Origin: Pseudomonadota bacterium
GTDB taxonomy: Bacteria; Pseudomonadota; Gammaproteobacteria; Ga0077536
Direction of reading: 5' to 3'
DNA: 64,000 nt
Assembly: GCA_016719885.1 (NCBI GenBank)
Contig: JADJYF010000008.1
Span: forward strand, 248,001-312,000
Positions 21,419 through 30,155 of this stretch are shown one piece after another (position 1 is the first letter of the stretch; each line of letters begins with the position of its first letter). Made by a program: the position numbers and the translations under genes. The notes beneath the pieces are model-generated. The model worked only from the letters and a program-made list of their open reading frames with translations, made no database searches and was not told the origin of the DNA.

Positions 21419-21781
21419 ATGGCAAGCATTCTTGCGGTCGACGATTCGGCTTCCATGCGCCAGATGGTGGCGTTCACCCTCAAAGGCGCCGGCTATAACG
21501 TCATCGAGGCTGTCGATGGCAAAGACGCCCTCGAAAAAGCCAAATCGGGCGGCGCCGACGTGGTGCTGACCGACGTCAACATGCCCAACATGGACGGCAT
21601 CGAACTGGTGCGCCAATTGCGCCAGCTGCCCAAGTACAAGTTCACCCCGATGCTGCTGCTGACCACCGAGTCCGGCGCCGACAAGAAGGCGCAGGGCAAG
21701 GCCGCCGGCGCCACCGGCTGGCTGGTCAAGCCCTTCAACCCCGAACAGCTCCTGGCCACCATCGCCAAGGTGCTCGGCTGA
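21419..21781 (+). CDS. cheY: Chemotaxis response regulator, CheY-like
   Basis: 120 residues, a single receiver domain. It has the acidic pair VDDSAS (Asp8, Asp9), phospho-acceptor Asp52 in VLTDVNMPNMDG, the conserved Thr in LLLTTES and the switch Lys in WLVKPF. AGGAG precedes the ATG. It receives phosphate from CheA encoded next and would set flagellar (or pilus) motor switching. The upstream hybrid kinase could also feed it. No CheZ or CheC phosphatase is encoded in the window. Confidence 0.93.
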   Translation: MASILAVDDSASMRQMVAFTLKGAGYNVIEAVDGKDALEKAKSGGADVVLTDVNMPNMDGIELVRQLRQLPKYKFTPMLLLTTESGADKKAQGKAAGATGWLVKPFNPEQLLATIAKVLG

Positions 21782-21827
21782 GGCCGGCACCGGGCGTTTC
21801 GCGTAACGGCACCTAGCGGGAGGCAGC

Positions 21828-23903
21828 ATGGCCATCGACGTCGCACAATTTCACCAGGTATTTTTCGAGGAATCCTTCGAGGGCCTCGAAGTCATGGAGT
21901 CGGGTCTGGTCGACCTCGAAGTCGGCAGCCCGGACATCGAAGCCATCAACGCCATTTTCCGCGCCGCGCATTCGATCAAGGGCGGCAGCGGTACCTTCGG
22001 CTTCAGCGCCATCAGCGATTTCACCCATGTGCTCGAAACGCTGCTCGACGAGATGCGCGCCGGCAAGCGTGAAGTGACGCGCGACGCGGTCGACGTGCTG
22101 CTGCTGGCGGTCGACAGCCTGCGCTCGATGCTCGACGCGGCGCGCAGCGGCACCGATTTCGACGCCCAGGCCGTGGCCGACGTGCACCACAAGCTCGAAG
22201 AGCAGTTGCACCACGGCGCCGCGCCGATAGTGACAAGCGCCAGCGCGACAGCAGCACAAGACGAGGCCGTCGGCGCCGCGCAGGGGCTGTGGCGCATCGA
22301 GTTCGTGCCCGAACTGCACCTGTTCGCGACCGGCAACGACCCGGTACGCATCCTGCGCGAACTCGAACGGCTCGGCGCCTTCAGCGCCGAAGTCGACCTG
22401 TCGCGCATGCCCGAGTACGGCATCTACGATCCTGAAACCTGCTATTCGACCTGGCGCATCACGCTCGACGGCGGCGTCGAGGAAGCGGCCATCCGTGAAG
22501 TGTTCGAATGGGTCGAGGACGACGCCAAGATCACCCTGACCCGCGAACAGCCGGAACCGGCCGCGGCCGACGCCAGCAGCGCCGCGCCCGAACTCGCGGT
22601 GGTGCCCGAAGCCCAGGACCGCCGTCAGAGCGACCGTCGCCAGGGCGACCGCCGTCAAGGCGATCGGCGCGAGGGCGAAGCGGCAAGTGCGCCGCCCGCG
22701 TCATCGATCCGCGTCGATATCGCCAAGGTCGATTCGCTGATCAACCTGGTCGGTGAGCTGGTCATCACCCAGTCCATGCTGGGCCAGTTCGACGACGATT
22801 CGACGCCGACCAATTTCGCCAAGCTGCGCGAAGGCCTTGCCCAGCTGGAGCGCAACACGCGCGAGCTGCAGGAAAGCGTGATGCGCATCCGCATGCTGCC
22901 CATCAGCTTTTCCTTCAACCGCTTTCCGCGCCTGGTGCGTGACTTGTCGTCCAAGCTCGGCAAGGAAGTGGAGCTGAAGATCATCGGCGAGCAGACCGAG
23001 CTCGACAAGACGGTGCTGGAAAAGATCGGCGACCCGCTGGTGCACCTGGTGCGCAATTCGCTGGACCATGGCATCGAAACGCCGGACCGCCGCACCGCGA
23101 TGGGCAAACCGGCCCATGGCACGCTGACGCTTGCCGCGCGTCATGAAGGCGGCAACATCGTCATTGAAATCGTCGACGACGGCGCCGGCATCAACACCGA
23201 GTTCCTGCTCGCCAAGGCGCGCGAGCGCGGCATCGTCGGCGCCGAGGAGATGCTGTCCGAGGACGCGATTCGCGACCTCATCTTCCACCCTGGTTTTTCG
23301 ACCGCCAAGGAAGTGAGCGACGTGTCCGGCCGCGGTGTCGGCATGGACGTGGTCCGCCGCAACATCAAGGAGCTCGGCGGCGTCATCGAACTGGAGTCGG
23401 CGGTCGGCGTCGGCACCACCATCCGTATCCGCCTGCCGCTGACGCTCGCCATTCTCGATGGCCAGCTGGTGCGGGTCGGCAACCAGACCTACATCGTGCC
23501 GCTGGTCTCGATCATCGAATCGCTGCAGGCCACGCCCGACCGCGTGAAATCGGTGGCCGGCAGCGCCGAGCTGTACCGCCTGCGCGGTGAATACATCCCC
23601 ATCATCCGTCTTTACGAGCTGTTCGGCGTCGAACCGCAGTCGACGGTGCTCGAACAAGGCCTGCTGGTGGTGGTGGAAGGCGAAGGTCGGCGCGCGAGCA
23701 TCTTCGTCGACGAACTGCTCGGCCAGCAGCAGGTGGTGATCAAGAGCCTGGAAACCAACTACCGCAAGGTCGACGGCATTTCCGGCGCCACCATACTCGG
23801 CGACGGTACGGTCGCCATGATCATCGACGCCGGCGGCGTCATCGGCCTGGCCCGCAAAGAGCCGGCCGGCCCTCACAACATCGATCAATCCAAGGCCGCT
23901 TAG
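21828..23903 (+). CDS. cheA: Chemotaxis histidine kinase CheA
   Basis: 691 residues with the full P1-P5 order. The P1 HPt domain has His48 in FRAAHSIKGGSG. A P2-like CheY-binding domain lies at about 150-245. A charged linker contains a short DRRQG repeat (about 264-283). P3 dimerisation is at about 295-355 (SLINLVGELVITQSML). The P4 ATPase has the N-box LVHLVRNSLDHGIE and G1 VDDGAGI. P5 is CheW-like to the end. It phosphorylates CheY and CheB in receptor arrays. GGGAGG precedes the ATG, 46 bases after cheY; cheW follows after nine bases. Confidence 0.96.
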   Translation: MAIDVAQFHQVFFEESFEGLEVMESGLVDLEVGSPDIEAINAIFRAAHSIKGGSGTFGFSAISDFTHVLETLLDEMRAGKREVTRDAVDVLLLAVDSLRSMLDAARSGTDFDAQAVADVHHKLEEQLHHGAAPIVTSASATAAQDEAVGAAQGLWRIEFVPELHLFATGNDPVRILRELERLGAFSAEVDLSRMPEYGIYDPETCYSTWRITLDGGVEEAAIREVFEWVEDDAKITLTREQPEPAAADASSAAPELAVVPEAQDRRQSDRRQGDRRQGDRREGEAASAPPASSIRVDIAKVDSLINLVGELVITQSMLGQFDDDSTPTNFAKLREGLAQLERNTRELQESVMRIRMLPISFSFNRFPRLVRDLSSKLGKEVELKIIGEQTELDKTVLEKIGDPLVHLVRNSLDHGIETPDRRTAMGKPAHGTLTLAARHEGGNIVIEIVDDGAGINTEFLLAKARERGIVGAEEMLSEDAIRDLIFHPGFSTAKEVSDVSGRGVGMDVVRRNIKELGGVIELESAVGVGTTIRIRLPLTLAILDGQLVRVGNQTYIVPLVSIIESLQATPDRVKSVAGSAELYRLRGEYIPIIRLYELFGVEPQSTVLEQGLLVVVEGEGRRASIFVDELLGQQQVVIKSLETNYRKVDGISGATILGDGTVAMIIDAGGVIGLARKEPAGPHNIDQSKAA

Positions 23904-23912
23904 GAGACCCGG

Positions 23913-24431
23913 ATGGAAACCAACACCAGTAAACAGACCACTGAAATGGGACTGGGCAGCGCCGGCGCCGATGCCGATCAGTACCTGACTTTCATGTTGA
24001 ACGGCGAAGAATACGGCGTCGATATCCTGCGCGTGCAGGAAATCAAGGGTTGGATTCCGACCACGCGCATACCGAACACGCCCGACTACATCCGCGGCGT
24101 GATGAACCTGCGTGGCGCCATCGTGCCCATCATCGACATGCGTCTGCGTTTCGCCATGCCAGCCATCGAGTACACCGCCACCACCGTGGTGATCGTGTTG
24201 AAAGTACACAGCGATGGCGTCGAGCGCACCATCGGTTTCGTGGTCGACGCGGTGTCGGACGTCTACAACGTCTCCGCCGACCAGTTCCGCGCCGCGCCCG
24301 ACTTCGGCGCCCACGTGCACACCGATTTCATCCGTGCCCTGGCCACGGTCGAAGAGAAGATGGTGATCCTGCTCGACATCGACCGCCTGGTCAGCGCCGA
24401 GCAACTGGACGCCGCCGCAACCGTGCACTAA
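23913..24431 (+). CDS. cheW: Chemotaxis coupling protein CheW
   Basis: 172 residues, one CheW SH3-like domain. Signature blocks are YLTFMLNGEEYGVDILRVQEIKGW, TRIPNTPDYIRGVMNLRGAIVPIIDMR and the C-terminal DIDRLVSAEQL. It bridges CheA to the receptors in the array. A 20-residue polar N-terminal extension is unremarkable. AGGAG lies before the ATG, nine bases from cheA. Confidence 0.95.
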   Translation: METNTSKQTTEMGLGSAGADADQYLTFMLNGEEYGVDILRVQEIKGWIPTTRIPNTPDYIRGVMNLRGAIVPIIDMRLRFAMPAIEYTATTVVIVLKVHSDGVERTIGFVVDAVSDVYNVSADQFRAAPDFGAHVHTDFIRALATVEEKMVILLDIDRLVSAEQLDAAATVH

Positions 24432-24529
24432 GGCACTGGCAAATCCAACCAACGCAAGAACCGAACGCTATTTAATACCTGGCGAAGAAGTCCTCTTTCG
24501 TCAACGCAAACACGAGGCGGAGAAAACAC

Positions 24530-26785
24530 ATGTTTAGCAGAAAGAAGTCCAACGACAATTCGCAGCCGACGCTTGCCGCCCAGACCCAACAGGAATTGCA
24601 GGCGCTCAAGGATGAACGCAGCGCCATCCAGCGCTCGCAAGCCATGGTCGAATGCGGCGCGGACGGGGTGATCCTGTCTGCAAGCACGAAGTTCGTCACC
24701 GTGCTCGGCTACGCGCCCGGCGACCTCGACGGCAAGTCCTATGTCTCGCTGCTGGACAGCGCGAGCGCCGCCAGCAGCGCCTTCGCCGACGACCAGGCGG
24801 CCCTGCGCCGCGGCGAGGACAGCAGCGGCGAGTACCAGTTCCGCGCCAAGGACGGTAGCGTGCGCTGGCTGCAGGTCAACAGCACGGTTGTTTCCGGCGC
24901 CAGCGGCACGTCGCCGCATGTCATCGCCATCGCGACCGACGTGACGGCGCTGCGCAACGAGCTGAAGGAAACCGCGGCCGAGCTCAAGGTGCGTTCCGAC
25001 ATCATGAATGTCACCAGCATCGTGTCGACCGCCGACAAGAAGGGCGACATTCTTTCCGTCAACGAAAAGTTCCTCGAGATATCCAAGTATCCGCGTGAAG
25101 AACTGATCGGCCATGGCCACAACACCACGCGTCATCCGGACATGCCGAAAGCGGTGTTCAAGGAGATGTGGAACACCATCGGTCACGGCAATATCTTCCG
25201 CGGCGTGGTCAAGAACCGCGCCAAGGACGGCACGCCCTACTACGTCGACGCGGTGATCGCGCCGCTGCTCGGCGACAACGGCAAGCCGAAGGGCTATCTC
25301 GGCGTGCGCTACGACATCACCGAGGCGGAAATCGAACGCCAGAATGCGCGCGGCGTGCTCGGCGCCATCGACGCCTCCTTCGGTTACATCGAGTTCGACC
25401 TCGGTGGCAATGTCACCTTGGCGAACGCCAATTTCTGCGACTTGATGGGCTACCGCTCCGAGGACATCGTCGGCCGGCACCATCGCATGTTCGTCGAGCC
25501 GGAGCTTGCGCGCTCCGACGAGTACCGCCAGTTCTGGGCCGATCTCAACGACGGCAAGGCGCAGACCGACCTGTTCAAGCGCATTGCCAAGAGCGGCAAG
25601 GAAATCTTCATCCAGGCCACCTATGCGCCGGTCAAGGACGAGATGGGCCGCGTGTTCAAAATCGTCAAGGTCGCCACCGACGTGACCGCGCAGAAGCTCT
25701 ACGAGCTCGAAGTGGCCGAGGTGCTGCGCAAGACCTCCGAAGTGATGGGTGAAGTGCAGAACGGCAACCTGACCCGTACCCTCGACGGCAGCTACACCGG
25801 CGAATTCGCCGTGCTGCAGGACGCCGTCAACGGTTCGATCGGGCAATTGCGCGACATCGTCAGCAAGATTCGCGGCGGTGCGCTGAGCATCAATACCGCG
25901 GCCAGCGAAGTGTCCAAGGGCAATACCGAACTGAGCGCCCGCACCGAGGAACAAGCGTCCTCGCTGGAAGAAACCGCCGCCAGCATGGAAGAGATGACCT
26001 CGACCGTGCAGCAGAACGCCGACAACTCCCGCCAGGCCAACCAGCTCGCCGCGTCCGCGCGCGACCAGGCGATGCAGGGTGGCCAGGTGGTGAGCCGCGC
26101 GGTCGATGCGATGTCCGCCATCAACCAGTCCAGCCGTCAGATCGCCGACATCATCGGCGTGATCGACGAAATCGCGTTCCAGACCAACCTGTTGGCCTTG
26201 AACGCCGCCGTCGAAGCGGCGCGTGCCGGCGAACAGGGTCGCGGCTTCGCGGTCGTGGCCTCGGAAGTGCGCAACCTCGCACAGCGCAGCGCCACCGCCG
26301 CCAAGGAGATCAAGGCGCTGATCAGTGACTCGGTGCAGAAGGTCTCGGAAGGCTCGAAGCTGGTGGACGAATCCGGCTCGACGCTGAGCGAAATCGTCAC
26401 CTCGGTCAAGAAGGTCAGCGACATCATCGCCGAAATCGCGGTGGCCTCGGAAGAGCAGTCGTCCGGCATCTCGCAGGTCAATACCGCCGTCACGCAGATG
26501 GACCAGATGACGCAGCAGAACGCGGCGCTGGTCGAGGAAGCGGCGGCCGCCAGCGAATCGATGGACGAGGAATCGCGTGCCCTGATCGAACTGATGCAGT
26601 TCTTCAACATCGGCGACGGCAGTGTCATGAGTGGCGCGGCACCGCGCACCGAAAGGCGCGGCGCGGAGCGGCCGTGGTCCGGCAACGCCAGCGCCAAGCC
26701 GACCGTCAAGTCGGCCGCACCGGCGCCGGCCGCGCGTGTCGCCAGCGGCGGCTCGCGGGACGACAACGTCTGGGAGGAATTCTAG
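24530..26785 (+). CDS. Soluble PAS-domain methyl-accepting chemotaxis protein with C-terminal CheR-binding pentapeptide
   Basis: 751 residues without a membrane segment. Three PAS domains lie at about 35-140, 150-270 and 275-390. The second contains NTTRHPDMPKAVFKEMW, the block seen in FAD-binding Aer-type PAS domains, so redox or oxygen sensing is likely. A HAMP-like/linker part follows, then the signalling hairpin (about 440-690) with the tip EIAFQTNLLALNAAVEAARAGE. The last residues, VWEEF after a flexible Ala/Pro linker, match the xWxxF pentapeptide that tethers CheR or CheB. A 98-base gap separates it from cheW. Confidence 0.93.
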   Translation: MFSRKKSNDNSQPTLAAQTQQELQALKDERSAIQRSQAMVECGADGVILSASTKFVTVLGYAPGDLDGKSYVSLLDSASAASSAFADDQAALRRGEDSSGEYQFRAKDGSVRWLQVNSTVVSGASGTSPHVIAIATDVTALRNELKETAAELKVRSDIMNVTSIVSTADKKGDILSVNEKFLEISKYPREELIGHGHNTTRHPDMPKAVFKEMWNTIGHGNIFRGVVKNRAKDGTPYYVDAVIAPLLGDNGKPKGYLGVRYDITEAEIERQNARGVLGAIDASFGYIEFDLGGNVTLANANFCDLMGYRSEDIVGRHHRMFVEPELARSDEYRQFWADLNDGKAQTDLFKRIAKSGKEIFIQATYAPVKDEMGRVFKIVKVATDVTAQKLYELEVAEVLRKTSEVMGEVQNGNLTRTLDGSYTGEFAVLQDAVNGSIGQLRDIVSKIRGGALSINTAASEVSKGNTELSARTEEQASSLEETAASMEEMTSTVQQNADNSRQANQLAASARDQAMQGGQVVSRAVDAMSAINQSSRQIADIIGVIDEIAFQTNLLALNAAVEAARAGEQGRGFAVVASEVRNLAQRSATAAKEIKALISDSVQKVSEGSKLVDESGSTLSEIVTSVKKVSDIIAEIAVASEEQSSGISQVNTAVTQMDQMTQQNAALVEEAAAASESMDEESRALIELMQFFNIGDGSVMSGAAPRTERRGAERPWSGNASAKPTVKSAAPAPAARVASGGSRDDNVWEEF

Positions 26786-26860
26786 ACGTCACGCCCTCGG
26801 GGCGCCCGCCGCATGGCACGGCGCCCCGATCCTTCGCCGCAGCAACCCAGGGATACGCCC

Positions 26861-27178
26861 ATGACCACCGAGCACATGCCAACGACTTCCGACGACGCGC
26901 AGCGCGTAACGCTGCGTTCGACGCTCCGCATCGGAGATGTCGGCGACTTCAAGAATGAGTGCGATGCGCTGTTCGCCGGGTCCGCACCGTCGTCACTGGT
27001 GTGCGACGCGAGCGCCGTCGAGTTCATCGACGCCGCCGCGCTCCAGTACCTGGTGGCCTTGTCGCGAAACTGCGCCGATGCCCAACGCGCTTTCGAGATC
27101 GGTACGCCTTCCGCTGCTTTCATCAGCGCGGCGCAGGTGTCGGGCTACGCCCGGCCGCTGGGCCTCGAGGCCGCCTGA
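26861..27178 (+). CDS. STAS-domain protein without the phosphorylatable serine
   Basis: 105 residues, a single STAS (anti-sigma antagonist-like) domain: TLRIGDVGDFKNECDALF, then VCDASAVEFIDAAALQYLVALS. In phospho-regulated members the second turn is D-S-x-x-L; here it is D-A-A-A-L, so the usual Ser is replaced by Ala and partner-switch phosphorylation is not expected there. Similar small STAS proteins sit in many che clusters next to receptor genes and are of unsure role. The ATG at 26861 has AGGGA upstream. Most of the 289 bases to cheR are featureless. Confidence 0.8.
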   Translation: MTTEHMPTTSDDAQRVTLRSTLRIGDVGDFKNECDALFAGSAPSSLVCDASAVEFIDAAALQYLVALSRNCADAQRAFEIGTPSAAFISAAQVSGYARPLGLEAA

Positions 27179-27467
27179 AGATCCGAGCTCAGTGCCGCCT
27201 CGCGGCGCTGAGCCGTGGTCCCGTCGCCGCGGTGCCAGGCACGGCCCTGGCGCCGTGTGATGACGCATCGTCACGCCTGCCCGCCGGGGTGTGAAGCAAG
27301 ACACGGTGGGGCTCCGGATTGCACGGTCCGGGTCGCTATTGATCACAGGTGGGACCGTGCAGTCGCAGACCAGGACAGACGCTTGCAAGTCGTCTCGCCA
27401 CGAGCGCGCCGCCCACGACGCACCGTCGCTGCCGCAAGCGAAACAAACGTAGATCAGGATGTACAGC

Positions 27468-28334
27468 ATGAACTCCCCCGCCACCGCTCACGCACAGGAA
27501 TCTCCCCAGGAATACGCGTTCAACGACGGCCATTTCGAACTGCTGCGCAAGCTGGTCGGCAAGTATGCCGGCATCAGCCTCAACGACACCAAGCGCCAGC
27601 TGGTCTACGGCCGCCTGGCGCGCCGCATCCGCGCCATGAACCTGTCGGGCTTCGACGAGTACTGCGAGCTGGTGCGCGACGAGAACAGCGATGAGATTGA
27701 AAATTTCATCAACGCCATCACCACCAACCTGACGTCGTTCTTCCGCGAGAACCATCATTTCGAATGTCTCGCCCAGCAGGTGGTGCCGATGCTGCTGAAG
27801 AACAACGCCGCCAGCCGCCGCATCCGCGTGTGGTCGGCCGGGTGCTCGACCGGCGAAGAACCCTACAGCATCGCCATGACACTCATGGAAGCGCTCGGCG
27901 GCGCGCAAGGTTGGGATGTGAAAATCCTGGCCACCGACATCGATTCCAACGTGGTCGCGACCGCCGCCGCCGGCGTCTACCCGGCCAACCGTCAGCAGGG
28001 CCTCAGCGAAGCGCGTCTCAAGCGCTTTTTCACGCCGGCCGGCGGTGCACCGGGCAATTTGCGGCTGAAAGATGAAGTGCGCAGCCTGATCCGTTTCGCG
28101 CCGCTCAATCTCATGGAGCAATGGCCGTTCAAGGGGCCGTTCGACGTGATCTTCTGCCGCAACGTCGTCATCTATTTCGACAAGGACACCCAGGGGCGTT
28201 TGTTCGGTCGCTATGCCGACGTGCTGGCGCGCCACGGTTACCTGTTCATCGGTCATTCCGAGACCATGTTCGGCACCTGCACGCGCTTCGATCTCATCGG
28301 CCGCACCACCTACCGCCTGGCGGGCATGGCATGA
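27468..28334 (+). CDS. cheR: Chemotaxis receptor methyltransferase CheR
   Basis: 288 residues. An N-terminal helical domain (GHFELLRKLVGKYAGISL, RRIRAMN) precedes a SAM-binding Rossmann domain. Key blocks are NLTSFFRENHHFE, VWSAGCSTGEEPYSIAM and FDVIFCRNVVIYFD. It methylates glutamates of the receptors. TCAGGA eight bases before the ATG at 27468 favours this start over the ATG at 27459. Its stop overlaps the cheD start (ATGA), so the two are translationally coupled. Confidence 0.94.
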   Translation: MNSPATAHAQESPQEYAFNDGHFELLRKLVGKYAGISLNDTKRQLVYGRLARRIRAMNLSGFDEYCELVRDENSDEIENFINAITTNLTSFFRENHHFECLAQQVVPMLLKNNAASRRIRVWSAGCSTGEEPYSIAMTLMEALGGAQGWDVKILATDIDSNVVATAAAGVYPANRQQGLSEARLKRFFTPAGGAPGNLRLKDEVRSLIRFAPLNLMEQWPFKGPFDVIFCRNVVIYFDKDTQGRLFGRYADVLARHGYLFIGHSETMFGTCTRFDLIGRTTYRLAGMA

Positions 28335-28987
28335 GCAGCAGTCCGCAAGCCATCCAGCGGCGCATACAGGCGCAACTCGACGCCGAGTTCGCGCACATCC
28401 GCAAGGCGCACGACGCCAAGCTCGGCGCGGTGGTCGCCAAGATCCTGCCCGGCGAGTACTACGCCACCGGCGCCAACGAGTACGTCGCCACCACGCTCGG
28501 CTCCTGCGTGTCCGCCTGCCTGTGGGACCCGCTGATCAAGTTCGGTGGCATGAATCACTTCATGCTGCCCGATGCCGGCGACGGTCGCGTGGCGGCCAAC
28601 AACCTGGCTGGCGGCGGCAGCGACGCGGCGCGTTACGGCTCGTTCGCCATGGAGCACCTGATCAACGCCATTCTCAAGGCCGGCGGCCGGCGCGAACGGC
28701 TCAGGGCCAAGATCGTGGGCGGCGGCCACGTGCTGCAGATCGCCACCAACATCGGCGACCGCAACATTCAATTCGTGCGCGAGTATCTGACCAACGAAGG
28801 GATCCAGATCATCGGCGAGGACGTCGGCGGGCGCTCTGGCCGCCAGGTGCGCTTCCATCCCCTGACCGGCGCCGCCCAGGTCCGGCCGCTGGCTTCGACC
28901 GAGAGCCGCGGTGTGCTCGCCGAGGAAGGCAACTACCGCACCAACATCGAACGCAAGCCCGCCAGCGGCGACGTCGAATTGTTCTAG
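28331..28987 (+). CDS. cheD: Chemoreceptor glutamine deamidase CheD
   Basis: 218 residues. The catalytic Cys lies in TTLGSCVSACLWDP and the His in GGMNHFMLP, with the Thr just before the Cys, completing the papain-like triad. It deamidates receptor Gln to Glu and in some bacteria works with CheC, which is not present here. The C-terminus ends GDVELF, almost the same as the tail of the second receptor protein (GDIELF). The start overlaps the cheR stop. Confidence 0.94.
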   Translation: MSSSPQAIQRRIQAQLDAEFAHIRKAHDAKLGAVVAKILPGEYYATGANEYVATTLGSCVSACLWDPLIKFGGMNHFMLPDAGDGRVAANNLAGGGSDAARYGSFAMEHLINAILKAGGRRERLRAKIVGGGHVLQIATNIGDRNIQFVREYLTNEGIQIIGEDVGGRSGRQVRFHPLTGAAQVRPLASTESRGVLAEEGNYRTNIERKPASGDVELF

Positions 28988-28999
28988 GAGATTCGAATC

Positions 29000-30058
29000 T
29001 TGGATATGCGTGCTACACCGATACGCGTTCTGGTGGTGGATGACTCGGCGCTGGTGCGCAAGGTCATGACCCAGATGCTGAGCTCCGACCCGGGCATCGA
29101 GGTGGTCGGCACCGCCAATGATCCGCTCATGGCGCGTGACATGATCAAGCAGCTCAACCCCGACGTGCTGACCCTGGACGTCGAGATGCCGCGCATGGAC
29201 GGCGTGACTTTCCTGACCAATCTCATGCGCCTGCGGCCGATGCCGGTGGTGATGGTCTCGTCACTGACCGAGAAAGGCGCCGACATCACCCTGCAGGCGC
29301 TGGAGATAGGTGCGGTGGACTTCGTCACCAAGCCCAAGATTGACCTGTCCCATCATCTCGAGGATTACGCCAGCGAGATCGTGGCCAAGGTCAAAGCCGC
29401 CTCGCGTGCCCGCGTGCGGCCCTACACGCCGCCGGCCGGCGGCGCCAAGAACACCACGGTCAATGCCAGCGCGCCGCGCCTGGATCTCACGCACAAATTG
29501 ATTGCCATCGGCGCATCGACCGGCGGCACCGAGGCGATACGCGTGGTGCTCGAGAACATGGCCCACGACAGCCCGGCCATCGTCATCACCCAGCACATCC
29601 CCGAAGCGTTCAGCGCACCCTTCGCCGCGCGCATGGACAAGTCGAGCCCGATGCGCGTGTGCCAGGCCGAGGACGGCCAACCCATCGTGCAAGGCCATGC
29701 CTACATCGCGCCCGGTCACCGGCACCTGACCGTGGAACGCAGCGGCGCGCGTTATCGCTGCCGTTTGCATGACACCGCGCCGGTCAACCGTCACCGTCCC
29801 TCGGTCGACGTGTTGTTCGACTCGGTGGCCACCAACCTCGGCGCCAATGCGCTCGGCGTGCTGCTGACCGGCATGGGCGCGGACGGCGCCAAGGGCATGC
29901 TGAACATGAAGAACGCCGGCGCCAAGACCATCTGCCAGGACGAAGCCACCAGCGTGGTGTGGGGCATGCCCGGCGAGGCGGTCAAGCTGGGCGCCGCGGA
30001 CCACGTGGTGCCGCTGGAAAAGGTCGCCGAACTCGCTTCGAGATTGATTCGCAATTGA
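29000..30058 (+). CDS. cheB: Chemotaxis-specific methylesterase CheB
   Basis: 352 residues from a TTG at 29000, nine bases after TAGGAG (an ATG at 29006 is too far for that site). The receiver domain has Asp60 in TLDVEMPRMDG. A linker of about 40 residues leads to the esterase with Ser173 in GASTGG, His in TQHIPEAF and Asp in GMGADG. It removes methyl groups from receptors when phosphorylated by CheA. Twelve bases separate it from cheD. A 9-bp-stem hairpin follows the stop. Confidence 0.95.
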   Translation: MDMRATPIRVLVVDDSALVRKVMTQMLSSDPGIEVVGTANDPLMARDMIKQLNPDVLTLDVEMPRMDGVTFLTNLMRLRPMPVVMVSSLTEKGADITLQALEIGAVDFVTKPKIDLSHHLEDYASEIVAKVKAASRARVRPYTPPAGGAKNTTVNASAPRLDLTHKLIAIGASTGGTEAIRVVLENMAHDSPAIVITQHIPEAFSAPFAARMDKSSPMRVCQAEDGQPIVQGHAYIAPGHRHLTVERSGARYRCRLHDTAPVNRHRPSVDVLFDSVATNLGANALGVLLTGMGADGAKGMLNMKNAGAKTICQDEATSVVWGMPGEAVKLGAADHVVPLEKVAELASRLIRN

Positions 30059-30061
30059 CGA

Positions 30062-30084
30062 TTTCGCGCGAAATGCGCGCGAAA
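30062..30084 (+). terminator. Hairpin between cheB and the second receptor gene
   Basis: TTTCGCGCG (30062-30070) pairs with CGCGCGAAA (30076-30084) around a 5-base loop. No T-run follows on the plus strand, so it may be an attenuator or mRNA-end stabiliser rather than a true terminator. A promoter candidate begins four bases later. Confidence 0.4.
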
Positions 30085-30087
30085 CGC

Positions 30088-30115
30088 TAAAGAAAAAAGT
30101 CGCTGATTCCGATGT
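30088..30115 (+). promoter_or_regulatory. Candidate sigma-28 promoter before the second receptor gene
   Basis: TAAA at 30088-30091 and TCCGATGT at 30108-30115 have the same 16-base spacing as the cheY-proximal candidate. The -10 element is weaker. It lies 41 bases before the start at 30156. Confidence 0.3.
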
Positions 30116-30155
30116 ATTCCGCGATGGATGTTTACGGCCCGCGAGAGCTTGACGC

